Shown: positions 9,766 through 21,476, counted from the stretch's first letter. The stretch: DNA of 64,000 nt from Furcasterigmium furcatum (GCA_001599815.1 BCIA01000002.1:6917626-6981625); one strand, 5' to 3'. Translations and numbers: made by a program. Notes: a model not told the origin generated them from the sequence alone.

Positions 9766-10210
9766 TCGGGAAGGGAGACGGCTGAAGGACCGATAACTCC
9801 GATGATGTTGAAAGGCGACGTGTGCCATGCATCAGCACCCTGGAGTCAACAACGACCCAGACACCGGGGAATGGCCTCTACGGCTGGTTTCAGGTACAAA
9901 ACTGGGAATGGGATGGGATGGAATGAGAATCATGAGTCGACGACTTTAGAGACAGAGAAGAGCAAAGCAATGAATCTTGTGATTCGCGTGATATACACTT
10001 GTGTGCTGCGCTATGTGGTGAAATGACACGAATGCCATGAGCGGGGGTCGTAGCACCCCCGCCTGTTCTAGCCAGGGTTATGGTATCTTCTAGCAAAAAA
10101 GGGGGACCGGGTATCCTGTGAGGACACGCGGCCGACATGTCCTGCGCCGAGGCATATGTGCTCCTCTACATCTGGTGCTGTGGTTATGTTCGTCCCGGGG
10201 CCTTTGCGCC

Positions 10211-11342
10211 TCACAGGAAGTAGTCGGGCAGCGCGTTTCCGTCCGCCATCTTGCTGGTGTCGGGCTGCACGTCCTTGACCTGGTCGTTCTCGGGGGCGGC
10301 CGCGAAGACGTTGAAGAAGCGCTCGCCCGTGTCGCTGACCTCGAGGACGCTGGCCATGTTGCCACACCGGTAGCAGTAGTTGGGGGCGCTCCAGACGGTG
10401 CTCAGCTTGTCGTCGTAGAGGACCTGGAAGCCCTCCTGGCACAGCTGGTGGGCTCGCAGGATGTGCGACATGCCGTTGACGGCGAGGAACTTCTTGACCA
10501 CCTGCCCGCCGAACGTGTAGCCCGCGCCGCGCGGGGACAGGGAGAACTCGTCCCGGTCGGGGTCGGGGTCGGACCAGACAAGGTCGGCCATAGGGCCTTC
10601 GTGGGGGATTTCACGGAAGCGGTCGATGACGACGATCTGGTCTATGGAATGGATGGAGGGGGAGAGGCCTGCCGGTGTCAGTGGATGCGCGTCTCGTGAT
10701 GGATGCTGGACACCTTACCTCCGTGGACGCAGAATATTTGGTTGTTAATGACGACACTCAGTGTCAGAAAGTCGAACATGTCTGTGAAATAATGCCAGAC
10801 ATTGGCGTTGCCGTATTTTCTTGAGCATTCCGTGTAGAAGCCGTAGGATTGTGTCACGCCGCGAGACTCGTGGTTACCGCGGATCAAGTTGATTCGGTCA
10901 GGGTATCGAAGCTTCAGGCACACGAGAAGGGAAATGGTTTCGACGCTGAACATGCCTCGGTCGACATAATCGCCTGTAGTGGGAAGAACGGTCAGCAATT
11001 TGGCATCTTGATGGCGATGTGCTCCCGGGGCGTACCGAGGAACAGGTAGTTGGTGTCCGGACACCAGCCGCCGATTTTGAAGATCTCGATCAGGTCGTAG
11101 AACTGCCCGTGGATATCACCGACAACTGTGACCGGTGCGCGCACGTGTACGACATTGCTCTCGCGCATGAGCAGCTCTTTTGTCTTGGCGCAGATGGCCT
11201 CGATGACGGGCTCGGCCAGGAGTTCCTTCTTGTAGAGGCGCGAGATGCACTCGTCCAGATCGACCGTTGCTGGACAGAGTAATCAGCATGGGGCATCAAG
11301 CTTGCCGTTGCGGTGGCGCAACTCACAGGGAAGGCTGGGCAT
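10211..11342 (-). CDS. sit4: Serine/threonine protein phosphatase PP6 catalytic subunit (SIT4/ppe1 type)
   Basis: Exons 11342-11327, 11269-11036, 10973-10719 and 10668-10211 join to 320 residues, the usual size for PP2A-like catalytic subunits. The metal-binding phosphoesterase motifs are intact: GDIHG (56-60), GDYVDRG (84-90) and GNHES (116-120). The N-terminus (MPSLPSTVDLDECISRLYKK) and the C-terminal DYFL place it in the PP6/Sit4 group rather than PP2A, PP4 or PP1; the terminal leucine is the expected carboxymethylation site. Sit4 phosphatases act with SAP subunits in cell-cycle entry, TOR signalling and cell-wall integrity. The first exon is only 16 nt. The gene faces RhoGDI tail to tail, with about 450 bp between the ends. 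Confidence 0.95.
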
Positions 11343-13458
11343 CGTGAACAGCGCCAAATGTGGCTGGAGGAACCGCGGGCAAGCTCTTCCTCTGCAGGTT
11401 GCTGCAGTCAGGCGATGACGCTGATGGTATGTGTATAGTGTTTGGTGCCGTGTGCTCAGGGATGGCGCGCGACGTTGCTCAAGATGCTAGCCTGCTTCGG
11501 GTCCGACAGCAGACGATGTGAGGTGGGAGGGTTCGGTGTCGCTGCATCAGCATGGCCGTCGAAGTCGGTCGTGATCGGCGTGAAGGCATTCACATCAGAA
11601 CGGTGCGCGCGCTTGTGCTCGTCGAGGGTTTGTTCGCAGATTCGGGGTGCCTGAGGTATCGCATCGATCGGTCTGGTCTATCCTTGAGAGCCGGGGCGCC
11701 TTGAGGACTGGTTGTTGTTGTGCTGGGCGTCTTCGTTGATGTCCACCTTCGTCTCTCTTCCTTCAGGTGCAGCTCCTGCTTCCCTTCGGCAACCAGCCCA
11801 GGTCGACAAGGGCAGGCCCGTGCCTTACGTCAACCCCTGGCATCAGGGCGGCTTGCCTGCTGCTCGGGTGGGTTGACAGGTGGTCCGAGCGCCCAGACAC
11901 GGCGAGTAGCGCGACTGCCAGGGACCCCTCAGCGAACAATAAAAGGCACATACCCCAGCAAAGTCCTTGGCCGGCTTTCCCTCTCTGTCATCCGTCCGAC
12001 TTCATCCCTTTTCAACCGTCAAGTTCTGTCAATCCTCTCTCTTGTCCCCGTTGTCTCCCGTCCTCCCCCATCTCCCATATTTTTTTTTCAGGTGTCCTAT
12101 TTCTTCCAGTAAGATGGCCTGACTCGAACCCGTTTCTGGTTCCCCCGTTCTCTGATTGCCTGCCACATGAGATGCTCTCTTTCAGAAGCAACTCATCCCA
12201 AGTTTCGAGAGCCCATAGCTTTACTGCCCAACCCTTCTCTCGAGCTCGAATTGGCAGTGTCCTGCTTGCTTTGGCGCCATTCAACTCCACCGTTGTATCT
12301 CAACCGGGCTTCATTTCCTTTCAGTCCTACAGACCTCCGTCAACATGCTGCCACTGAGCTCAGCCCAGTCGGGAACAGTCCCCTGCGTCCGTCACACAGT
12401 CAGAACCATCAGGTCCTGGCGTTCTACCCTTGTCACAAGGGTCGAGAGTCTATCCTCAACCGCCTACTTCACCTCGTGTACCTCATCTATGCCCCAGTCT
12501 CTACTTTAGAAGCCCATTTGATCACCATCCGTTGTGATATTTGCTGCTTGCCCTTCTGCCACAATGATGGACGGAGACATCAGCTCCAACCTCTTTCCAT
12601 GTTGAAGAGCTTAGACACACCTTGACTTCATCTTCTCCCTCCGCCTGTCTGTCAGACCTTAGCTCGGGACATTGTCCAGATGCTGCTCTCTTACATGTGC
12701 CAAGTGGAAGGAAGCCATGTCTCGTGGCTGGCAACCAAATTTTCCTAGCCAGTATTCAATCGAAGGACCCCGCAAGATACCTGCAGTTGGATAAGGCTAG
12801 TAGCGACTTCATGTCAGAGCAACGGAGCGCTGAGCAATGATCACGTTGCACAACCCGCAGACACGTGACCTCACTTCTTCCGCAAGGCTGGCGCTCAAAC
12901 TCCTGTCCAATTACGTTTCAGAGCCTCCATAAATCAAACCTTATTGGCCCAAATTCGAAGATCGCGCTAACCTGATTTGTCCTGACTCTGCGGTGCATGC
13001 CTGAATCCGACTCGCACTCAACTTCAATCCCAACCTCACCTCTCATCCTCTGCTGAGTCGGGGGCCATTGGTCTGCATTCTCGACAAACACCCCCAGCGC
13101 TACCCCGGCACTCTGAGATTTTATCTTGGAGCGTGGTGCGCAGCTCTACTAATCGACCCACCTCTTCTACTACGTCAAGAACCTATCGATTCAGCGACAC
13201 CGTTGACATCCGCGCTGACCACGCGCCGAAGGAACCCGGGCTGCAACTTCGTTTCCAAAGCTCCGATCCTTACTCAGTTCAAAGCAGGGCAAATATCACT
13301 ACAGACAGTCTAAGAGGCGACCCTAATCCAAGGAGGACACCAGTCAACACGGCTCCACACCGCCTGTAATGTTCGCAAACACGCCGGAGGCCGACCATCT
13401 CACCCTCGAACCATAGTCTCAATTCCCTGGGAGTTGGCAAGCCAGCGGGCCACATCTC
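11343..13458. other. Long leader/intergenic region, no supported gene
   Basis: This 2.1 kb region separates the divergent SIT4 and zinc-knuckle genes. A TATA-like CAATAAAAGG at 11937-11946 is followed by a long pyrimidine-rich stretch with several short T runs (to about 12110), the look of a transcribed fungal leader. A short 13-codon ORF starts at the tandem ATGATG at 12564. The open frames of 150-200 codons here show no domain and overlap one another in different phases. A separate non-coding or small-peptide transcript is possible; otherwise this is an extended 5' leader of the downstream gene. Confidence 0.4.
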
Positions 13459-15708
13459 ATGAGCATGGCTGATATCAGTCGCCCGCCTCCGCCAGGCCGG
13501 GACACCAGGGCGGCATACTGCGTCAACTGCGGTCATGATGGGCACTGGGCTTTTGCTTGTCCCGAGCCCACTCGAGCCGTACCAGCGTATGACCCTCTTC
13601 CCCTTTCGACTTTCTAAATGCGGCAGGATGCGAGAGGACTAACATTATCTTCGACAGTGGCGTGCGAGCTGCTACAGGGGTTCCCGGTCAAGGTGGAGGA
13701 CATCGTGACAAGCACCACGGCAGGCGTTCGAATGCCGTTATCACCAAGTATCAGTCACCCAACAGCAACCCCGGCGGCATGGTCGTGACCAGATATGCAC
13801 CGCCGCCCAGCCAGCACAGCGCTCCCCCTCCCCCGCCGCAACCGTTCCAAGCTGCGCATCATCCGTACCCGCCCTACGGCCAAGGGCCACGCGATCACTA
13901 CGGCCCGCCACCTCCACCGCCTACATCTTGGGAGTCCTCGTACCCTCCCCCTGCACCAGGTCACTACGCCGCTGCGCCAGCATATCCCCCGCATCCGGGC
14001 CCATCCCACTACTCAAATCCGGGAGCTCCGCTCCCTCCTCCCTCCTGGCCTCATGCCCCCCCGGTGCATCACCCTCCGCCGTACGGGCCACCCTCGACAC
14101 ACCACGACAGCTATCCCAGACCCCCACCTCCAAGTACAGCTTACAGTCCTCCGGTCCCGCCTGGCTATCCCCCTCCTCCCCCAAGCTACTCCCACCCTCC
14201 ACCCCCTCCACCTCCTCCGCAGGCGTCCTATCATTCGAACCTACCACCACCACCGCCTCCTCCGCTACAAGGCCACGCCCCCTACGGCCCTCCCGTACCA
14301 CCCGTTTCCCATTCTCCTCCAAGCTTCAGTGGTCCATCGAGGCCATCTGGACCTCCGCCAGGGCTTCCTCCTCGTCCACCTAGCCCATCTAGGCACTTCC
14401 GCGACAAGCATGGCCGACACAAAGGCAAGAAGAATCACCGTGGATCGGACCGTAAGGAGAAGCAAAATCAGAAGGTGAAGGATCGGAGAGAGAGTCAGAG
14501 TGAGCACCAAGATCGCGCCCGAAAAGAGCCTACGCCCCCGATACTCGAGCCTTCTCCCCAGCTTGCCCCTGGCTCACCAGTGCAGCAAGGGGACTCACCA
14601 CCAGCCGAGGAGGAGTTCGATTGGGAGTTCAGAACCATATTTCAAGAACCCGAGACCCATCAGGCAGACGAGATTGGCAAGCCTCTTCCACCTCCAGCTC
14701 AGTGGCACGAAGGTGTCATCTTGCCCAGAGCATGGGACGCTCAGAGCATTGACTCAGAATTCCTCAAAGACAAGTATCGAGACGTCTTCAACTCATCGAT
14801 CCGCTCCACCAGGTTTTGGAAGTACCTCAGGTACGACCCCATCTTCTGGGTGGCTGGGCAGGGTCCCGAATCCAAGGCTCAGCCACAGGTGCAAGCCAAG
14901 CCCAGCTTCGAACCCAAGCCTCAACCTCTCCCGCAGACCAAGTCGAGTTTCAAGAAGACTCCGCAGGAAATTCTTGGCCGTCCAGCGCCGATCATTCTTG
15001 GAAATATTGGAGATGAGCCCGACCGTGGCCGCAAGCGACCACATACCGAGGACGAGTCGCCCCGGGCAAAGGATTCTTCAGGAAATCACGGCCGTGATCG
15101 TGGTGGCTCGCACCACACACCGCCGCAGAAACGCATCCGCCCCGAGCATCATTCTCACAGTTCACGCGATCGAAGTCGTGACGCTTATCGGTATGATGCC
15201 AGGCAGGAGCAACGGAATCATCGGGCTCCTCAGTCTGATGAGAGAAACCCGGCCGACACCTTGCTCCGCGCATTAGAAAGCAGTCGCCGCGAGGAGGATG
15301 AATTTCAGCATGGAAGCGCACACAAGCGCTATCGGAGTCCGAGTGCACATCGCCCTGAGAACACCAGGCGTCGCCAGAGCCCTATTACTCCGTCTACGAA
15401 AGACCGACCCGAAAGTTGTGACAGGTCCGGACATTCCAGCGCCGGGAGTCGAGCGGGCTCTCCCCGATCCGTGGCGTCAGGTGACTCCGCGGACTCGGGT
15501 GAGGAGCTCTCCTGGCTGGAAGCTGAGCTCCTCGGACGACCGATCAAGGCGGACAAGGACAAGGAAGAGGATGATTCTCGGCGTCGGCAGAAGAAACCCC
15601 AGCCGAAAAGACGATCCGCACCACAGATCAATTCTGTGTATGGGTATGTATTCACGTCTGCCAACGCATGTCAAGATTTCTAACGTTCGATGTAGGAGAC
15701 GATGGTAA
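13459..15708 (+). CDS. CCHC zinc-knuckle, proline-rich protein
   Basis: Exons 13459-13586, 13658-15643 and 15696-15708 give 708 residues. A single CCHC zinc knuckle (Cys21, Cys24, His29, Cys34 in YCVNCGHDGHWAFACPEP) sits at the N-terminus, suggesting single-stranded RNA or DNA binding. Residues about 60-260 are very rich in Pro, Tyr, His and Ser (many PPPPP tracts), and the rest is charged and probably disordered. A short more ordered segment (about residues 385-420, with WDAQSIDSEFLKDKYRDVFN and RFWKYLRYDPIFW) may be the conserved core. The last exon encodes only the residues RRW. Intron 1 has a perfect branch site (GGACTAACA). I do not recognise a named orthologue; a role in RNA processing is a guess from composition. 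An in-frame ATG two codons downstream (13465) is an equally good start. Confidence 0.75.
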
Positions 15709-18188
15709 TTTTCGATGCCTCAACCCACGCCCAAGCCACGTCCCCATTTCCATCCGGCAAACTCAACCTCTTCTTCGTGAACCACGGCGTCGATCCTGGT
15801 TGCGGCGTCCCTCGCAGCACCGCATTTTAGGTAGTTCAGGTTTTTCCCGAGAGAGCAAGTGCAAAAGGCTCCTTCCGTTTTGCTTTCACAGTTAACCCCA
15901 GGGCTTACTGTGGTGTCTGATTTGGTGGAGTTGATGTCGGGCCCGTGGCGCATGCTCAAGTGCTGAGCTGCAAGCATTTCTTCCAGTTACTGGTTTATTC
16001 CTCATTTCGGACCCTTTGGGGCTCATACGGCAGCGAGGGCGTTTGGTCTCATTGCGTTTTCCCATTTTCACATTTCCTTCTGTTGAGGTTCACATGCTGG
16101 GACCCGGGGTGTCGGTCTCAGGCCGATGTAATCGAGTTCGTTCCTGCTTCCATACCTTAACTTGATGTCACGTCTGCCGTTTGGCGCGGGCCATGAATCC
16201 CTTCTCGTCCTAGAAGCAGGAACATATTTCAAACCGCTTCACAGGCAGCCCGAATTCGTCCAAAGACCATGTCGTCTGAACCCATTCCATAAGACACCAA
16301 TATGTGCCGAGACTGACGGCTACCTGCTGGCCCGATCAATGAGGATCATCGGAGCTCCTCGTTACCCTCGCATGGGGGGCTCTCTTTGGGAATGGCCGAC
16401 AGCGTGCCTCCCATCGGTCGATGAACATAAACAAATCACCAGACGTCTTGGTGAACCTTGGGACGAGGCCAAGCCGACCGAGGTCGTGTCAAGTTGACAA
16501 CCAGACGGCTGCCGACCCCTTCTTACAAGTGGATCTCGCATCGCACCAACGTAAAGGATGCTGAACGGCTGCGCAAGGCTGCAAGCTACTCCTGTTATGG
16601 AAAGACCGAGAACATCTGAGTCGGCTCATCCTGGCAATATGACAAGACATGACGGCAGCGGACAGACAGGAGGCGTCTGAAGCAGAGCAGTGACAGCCCC
16701 GAGCAATCCAGGGAGCTGCAGGACGAGCCTGCCGAGACCCCCCTGAACGGAGTCGTCTGGAAGATCGGATTTTCGTGCGGCAACTCAGATCATGGTTCCA
16801 CTGATCGCCGAGGCGCAGGGGCAACGGGTCAATGCCGAGGTGGCCATCTATATTCAAGCTGGCTGTTGCGAATTGTCGTAGAGGAGAAAGGCGCAGTCAC
16901 GCAAAGAGCGAAAGCGCATCGCCAGAGATTAACCAGGGTGTTGTTGAAGTGAGGTTAGCGGGGCGAGACAACCCAACTGCTTCACGCCAGAATCTGACTC
17001 AATTGATGCCAAGCAACTTTGACTCCGACGAACTGAGCACTGATCCCTCCGGTAGCCAAGAATGCTTCCCGAGGCGGTGCGGCCTGACAGAAGAACGAGC
17101 TTTGACAAATCAGTTCAGGAGCGGTGATGTTTCGGGGCCCGTCCACGGCCAAGACGCTCCCACGACCACCTTGTTTCCACTCCGCCCGATTCCCTGCTGA
17201 AGTCAAAAATATCGTCTGGACTTGCGTGCATGATTGCATAGCAAACAGTCTGGGTGTCTTGGTGGAAAGCTGCCACCAACATGAGATCATGCAAACTCTC
17301 GCGATGGAGGTCGTCTTCTCACGATCGCCACTTCAGGGGACAGGGGCCTCGGAATAGACAGACCACCACACCACAGGATGTTCCGAACCCCGGATTTTCA
17401 GAGATTCCCAGAAAGTCAGTCAACACGATCGACGAAACCACCCGCCTCCCGATTCGGAACCCAGAGTGCATCAGTTTCGTCCAAGCACCGGCCAATCGCA
17501 ACACTCAGCCGTGGTGTTTGGGGTCGCCGCACGGTCACGACGGAGGCGCATCGACTTGCGTGAAACGATCCACATAGACACGGCCAAGGCCCTGCAACGG
17601 CAGCAGAGCGCACATCCCAGCTGTCTTGAGTGTTCCTTGCGTGAGGAAGAGCCCGGGCTTGGTGTTTCGCGAGATGCGATTCGCCCGTCGACAGCGAGGC
17701 TCAGCCTCTCGTTGCCCAGGCCCGGATTGGGACTGACAGCGACAAACAGAACAGGCCGACCTGTGACGGGCCCGCCGCTCAGGGGCCGACAGAAGCAATG
17801 GAAGCCGTTTCCATGGTCGAGCCTCTCGTCTGCCCTCCTTGCCTCCGTCTAGCTACACGCCTGGAAGTCCCTGTTCCGAGACTCACCAAACGATACCGGA
17901 CCGTCCCATCTTCAACTCGGGTGCCATGGCGGAGTTGCATTCTCGTCCGAGGCCAGGTGAACGAGAAGTCTATAAAACTAAGCTCCCTCAGCTCGATACA
18001 ACCGTCTCTTCTCTCTCTCCATCCTCACACACAAGAACAACAGACAACAGTCTTTTCCCACCCTCTCCCCTTTTCTTATTCTTCACTTCTTAGCCCTGGT
18101 GGCTTTTGAGATCGCTCTCTCTTCTCAGTACTATTCTTTCTTTCCTCTCGGTTTTTGATACCCTTTAGACACCACCCCATCCTTCAAA
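15709..18188. other. Long intergenic region with the Egh16-like gene promoter
   Basis: About 2.5 kb with no gene I can support. Scattered frames of 60-130 codons on both strands have no domain features. The right end carries a clear TATA box at 17971 and a roughly 200-bp pyrimidine-rich leader running to the ATG at 18189. A long upstream region would fit a gene under developmental or host-induced control, but this is inference. Confidence 0.5.
17971..17977 (+). promoter_or_regulatory. TATA box of the Egh16-like gene
   Basis: TATAAAA lies 218 bp before the start codon and is followed by a CT-rich leader, the usual arrangement for strongly expressed fungal genes. The transcription start is expected some 30-60 bp downstream. 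Confidence 0.6.
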
Positions 18189-19130
18189 ATGCGCACTCAG
18201 TCTCTCCTCATCGCCGCGTTGGCCGTCGGTGCCAATGCCCACGGCATGGTCAAGTCCATCGAGGGCGCCAACGGTGTCAGCATGCCCGGTCTGACCGGTG
18301 AGTACATCCCAATCCCATCTCATCATAAAGCGCAAGGTCACTGACACTCAGCTCCAGTCGCTGACGGCACTCCCCGTGACTGCACTTCCAACGGCTGCGG
18401 CTCCCAGGCCGACACTGCCATCATCCGCGACCGCGAGATCGCCTCCGGCGAGGTCGGCCCTCTCGGCCGCACTCAGGGCAACGGCCCCGTCTCCGCCGAG
18501 ACCATGATCGCCAACTTCATGGGTGGCGGCACCGCCCCTACCAACGACGGCGCCAACGCCTCCGTCGGTGAGGAGGACAACATCCCCGCCAGGGCCCAGA
18601 ACACCCGCAAGAACAGGGTCCGCCAGCTCCTCGGCGGCCTCTTCGGCGGCGGCGGCGGCAACGCCGGCACCGCTGTCGACGGTCCCCCTGAGTCCGCCGT
18701 CGCCGCCACCGCCGGCGAGGGTGCCTCCTCCGGCCTCCCCACCGCTTCCGACAGCGGCATGGTCACCATGACCTTCCGCCAGATCAACCAGGACGGCGCC
18801 GGCCCCCTGAGCGCCGACATCGACGGCACCTCCGGCGGCACCGACGAGGCCGCCTTCCAGTCCGCCGAGGTCGTCACCGACGTCCCCGGCTTCGGCGTCC
18901 AGGGCCTGTCCCTCGCCACCAACACTGAGTTCCCCGTCGAGGTCCAGATGCCCCAGGGCATGACCTGCGACGCCTCCGTCGGCGGCGCCGACAACGTCTG
19001 CGTCGTCCGCGTCCGCAACACCGCCGGTGCCGGCCCCTTCGGTGGCTCCGCCGCCTTCACGCAGTCCGCCGAGGGCCGCAAGCGCGCCATCGCATACCGC
19101 CTCAAGAAGCGCATGGAGTTCCGCGCGTAA
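18189..19130 (+). CDS. Egh16/Gas1-like secreted protein (appressorium-type, DUF3129)
   Basis: Exons 18189-18297 and 18358-19130 give 293 residues. The N-terminus (MRTQSLLIAALAVGANAHG) is a clear signal peptide with cleavage expected near residue 17-18. The mature chain (TPRDCTSNGCGSQADTAIIRD, GLSLATNTEFPVEVQMP, MTCDASVGGADNVCVVRVRN) matches the gEgh16/Gas1/Mas family of small secreted or surface proteins, known from appressoria of powdery mildew and rice-blast fungi and present in many ascomycetes. Conserved cysteines occur in pairs near the N- and C-terminal parts, and a Gly/Ala-rich linker (LLGGLFGGGGGNAG) lies between. Codons end almost always in C or G, stronger than in neighbouring genes, which suggests high expression. 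A second acceptor 6 nt upstream would add two residues. A role in host infection cannot be read from the sequence. Confidence 0.88.
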
Positions 19131-19490
19131 GCGTCTTCCTTCTTCTCGACAAGATTTGATAGAGGAGAGATGTTTTCGGGTGCTTAATGCGGGCGGAGAA
19201 TCTGCCCCCGCCTTCAAAGCGGGCGGGGGGACGGATAGAACTTCTCTGGTCTGGGGGCTGAAGGGCGCGATTCTGAGGTCAGGGACCTCAGGCGTGCTTG
19301 GGGGCTTTCTAGGCCGGGCATCGGGTCTTTTTGGAAACGGCTGTTCTTGAATAGCAACTGCTTATAGGGCGAATGGTTCCATAGGACAATACGAGCTGCT
19401 CATTGCTTTGATACTCTGGTTGAAATGTGTTGATTATTGTGCATGAGATGCTTCGGTTTACGGATGTGATCTGCCTTGCTCTCCGGCCGC
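19131..19490. other. Short convergent 3' region
   Basis: The 360 bp between the ends of the Egh16-like gene and the HET gene, which converge. No coding signal; expected to hold both 3' untranslated regions. Confidence 0.5.
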
Positions 19491-21476
19491 TCATGCTAGA
19501 ACATATGATCGCCGTTCCTGGGCACCCTGGAAGAGCTGACCCTGCATGCCGCCGTCCACATAGGCTTCTCCGACGAGCGCGAATCTGCCGTCGTTTGCGG
19601 GCCGCAGGACGTACGGTACCGACGAGCCCGAGAAGATGCAGATGTGGTCGCCGACCTTTGCGTTCGACGAGCAGACCCCGACGTGCCCGGTCGATGTCAG
19701 GAACGGCTGCCGGGAGTGCAACAAGCGGAGAACATCGCAGTACCAGTCGCTAACGTCAGAAGCGGAAGATACGTCCGACCAGGCATCTTCGTTGTCTTCC
19801 GCCTTATTGTCATCTCCTGCCCCCTTCTCGCCGTCTTCGGTGTCTTCCGCCTTATCATCATCTCCTGCCCCCTCCTCCTGCTCGTCTTCGGGCTCTTCCG
19901 TCCCCTCCTGCTCCGCAGCTTGAAACACATGTCCGAGTCCTCGGATGCATGTGTCTGCTGACCCTTCTCCGACCGCGTCTAGGTCATATGCCAGGGCCCC
20001 TGCGATGGCAACTCTTCCGGCCACGTGCTTTGCATCTGCGGGACGTACTCGCTGCGAGGTGTGACAGAAGGCATCGATGCTCTGTAGGTACGGCACAGCA
20101 GCTGTATGGTTCGTTTCCAGGCGCCAGTCCGGGTCCCACGTTGGCCCTAGGTCGACGATCGAATCAACGAAGACCCCCTGGATCTCGAGCAGGCCTGGAC
20201 CAGGGAACGACACGACGGGCTGGTTATCGTCGCCCAGATTTTCTCGCAGGCCGTGCTCCCAGCAGCTCGGCCACCGGACAGCCATGGACCAGTCCGGGGC
20301 CCAGGAGGGCAGGGAATCGCGGAGCTTTGGAAACTGGTTGCACATGAGGACTTCGAGGTGTCCCTGCTGGATGAACAGGCGCGCCGCCTCAACGTAGACA
20401 TCCTCTGTCGTCTTGCTGTAGTCGGGGAAGTTGGGGAACTGATCCTTGTCGTTGGCGAGGTTGAGCAGCGCAAAGATGCGGTCCCTGTCGTCGGAGGTGT
20501 GCATCTTGTTGTAATCACTCTCGAGAAGGAGAGAGGTGGTGACGACATCGAGGAGCCGCTGGAAGGTGTCGCTCGCGTCTGCCGAGTCCGCTGCGTGGTG
20601 ATTGATCCATCGCTCCCTTCGACTGAAGACGGAGTTGACGTAGCTCAGCGCCGCTGGAGCTTCGAAGACTTCCTTGATGGCTTCCTCCAGAGCGTCCGGG
20701 TCGCTCTCATCTGGGCTCTCGCCGACTTCCGCCTCTGACTGCTCATTCTCGCCTTCACCTTCACATCCGTCCTTGTCCTCGCCTGGAACATCGCTCTGAA
20801 GACTCACGTACATCACCTCGTTGAAAAGCGTCCAGTCGAGGACGCTCTCACCGCACATGATCACGACGTGGCGCGCGACGGCGAACTCTTGTATGACCCA
20901 GAGCCGCGTCCAGTAATCCCTCGCGCAGAAGCTGTCGAATGCCTGAGATATCATGGTCTTCTTCTCAATGGCGTCTTCCTCTTCTGGCATGTACATCTGG
21001 CGCAACATCTCGTAGTCCTTCCGCCCCAAAGCCTCTGAGGTTGCCCGGACCGCGGAGAACAGGACATCTATGCCCTCCTCGCTCGGGCCCAGCCACGCCA
21101 CCGTCTGCTCGGCCTCGGCGTAGATGTGGTGCATCTGCTGCACCTGCTCGCTCTTCTCGTCATCGTCCGCCTGGTTGATGCAGAGCTGGTCGATCCAAAT
21201 CCACCGCGGGCCCCGGGCCGCGAGGTGCCGCAGGGCCATCTCGACGGTCTGGCTCACTTCATAGCTGGTGTCTCCCACGATGACATGGCCTCTCGGGTCG
21301 CTGGCGGCACCCCAGCAGTATGACAGGGCCGTGTACCCTGGGCAGTCGGCGCGGGGATGTTCCTCAATCTCCAACACGGGTGCCCGCAGCGTGTCGGTCG
21401 CGGGCAGTAGCTTGACGAGCCGAAAGTTGTCTTTTTTGTTCCGGAGAGCGGAACATGGGATAGAGGCGGCGGCCAT
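19491..21476 (-). CDS. HET-domain heterokaryon-incompatibility protein
   Basis: A single open frame of 661 residues from the ATG at 21476 (context CACCATGG). The open frame extends upstream without another ATG. HET motifs are complete: GYTALSYCWG (47-56), RWIWIDQLCINQ (91-102) and YWTRLWVIQEFAVAR. The remainder is a long acidic helical region without ankyrin repeats, NACHT or other recognisable domains. HET proteins cause incompatibility cell death when activated by partners. An acidic Asp/Glu/Lys segment is built from two 16-residue repeats (see the DNA repeat at 19794-19889). No intron is required. The gene is divergent from THP3. Confidence 0.92.
   Translation of the reverse strand: MAAASIPCSALRNKKDNFRLVKLLPATDTLRAPVLEIEEHPRADCPGYTALSYCWGAASDPRGHVIVGDTSYEVSQTVEMALRHLAARGPRWIWIDQLCINQADDDEKSEQVQQMHHIYAEAEQTVAWLGPSEEGIDVLFSAVRATSEALGRKDYEMLRQMYMPEEEDAIEKKTMISQAFDSFCARDYWTRLWVIQEFAVARHVVIMCGESVLDWTLFNEVMYVSLQSDVPGEDKDGCEGEGENEQSEAEVGESPDESDPDALEEAIKEVFEAPAALSYVNSVFSRRERWINHHAADSADASDTFQRLLDVVTTSLLLESDYNKMHTSDDRDRIFALLNLANDKDQFPNFPDYSKTTEDVYVEAARLFIQQGHLEVLMCNQFPKLRDSLPSWAPDWSMAVRWPSCWEHGLRENLGDDNQPVVSFPGPGLLEIQGVFVDSIVDLGPTWDPDWRLETNHTAAVPYLQSIDAFCHTSQRVRPADAKHVAGRVAIAGALAYDLDAVGEGSADTCIRGLGHVFQAAEQEGTEEPEDEQEEGAGDDDKAEDTEDGEKGAGDDNKAEDNEDAWSDVSSASDVSDWYCDVLRLLHSRQPFLTSTGHVGVCSSNAKVGDHICIFSGSSVPYVLRPANDGRFALVGEAYVDGGMQGQLFQGAQERRSYVLA
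19794..19889. repeat. Two tandem 48-bp repeats within the HET gene
   Basis: Two units of 48 bp (19794-19841 and 19842-19889) are clearly related. They encode two acidic 16-residue repeats of the form GAGDD(D/N)KAED(T/N)ED in the C-terminal part of the HET protein. In-frame repeats of this sort in incompatibility genes often vary in number between strains. Confidence 0.8.

Noticed and set aside
12167..12625. 152-codon frame in the SIT4/zinc-knuckle gap
   Set aside because: Composition follows the CT-rich leader DNA (Leu/Ser/Pro); no splice pattern or motif supports a protein.
16162..16497. 111-codon plus-strand frame in the 15.7-18.2 kb gap
   Set aside because: No recognisable motif and no supporting context; length is within chance expectation.
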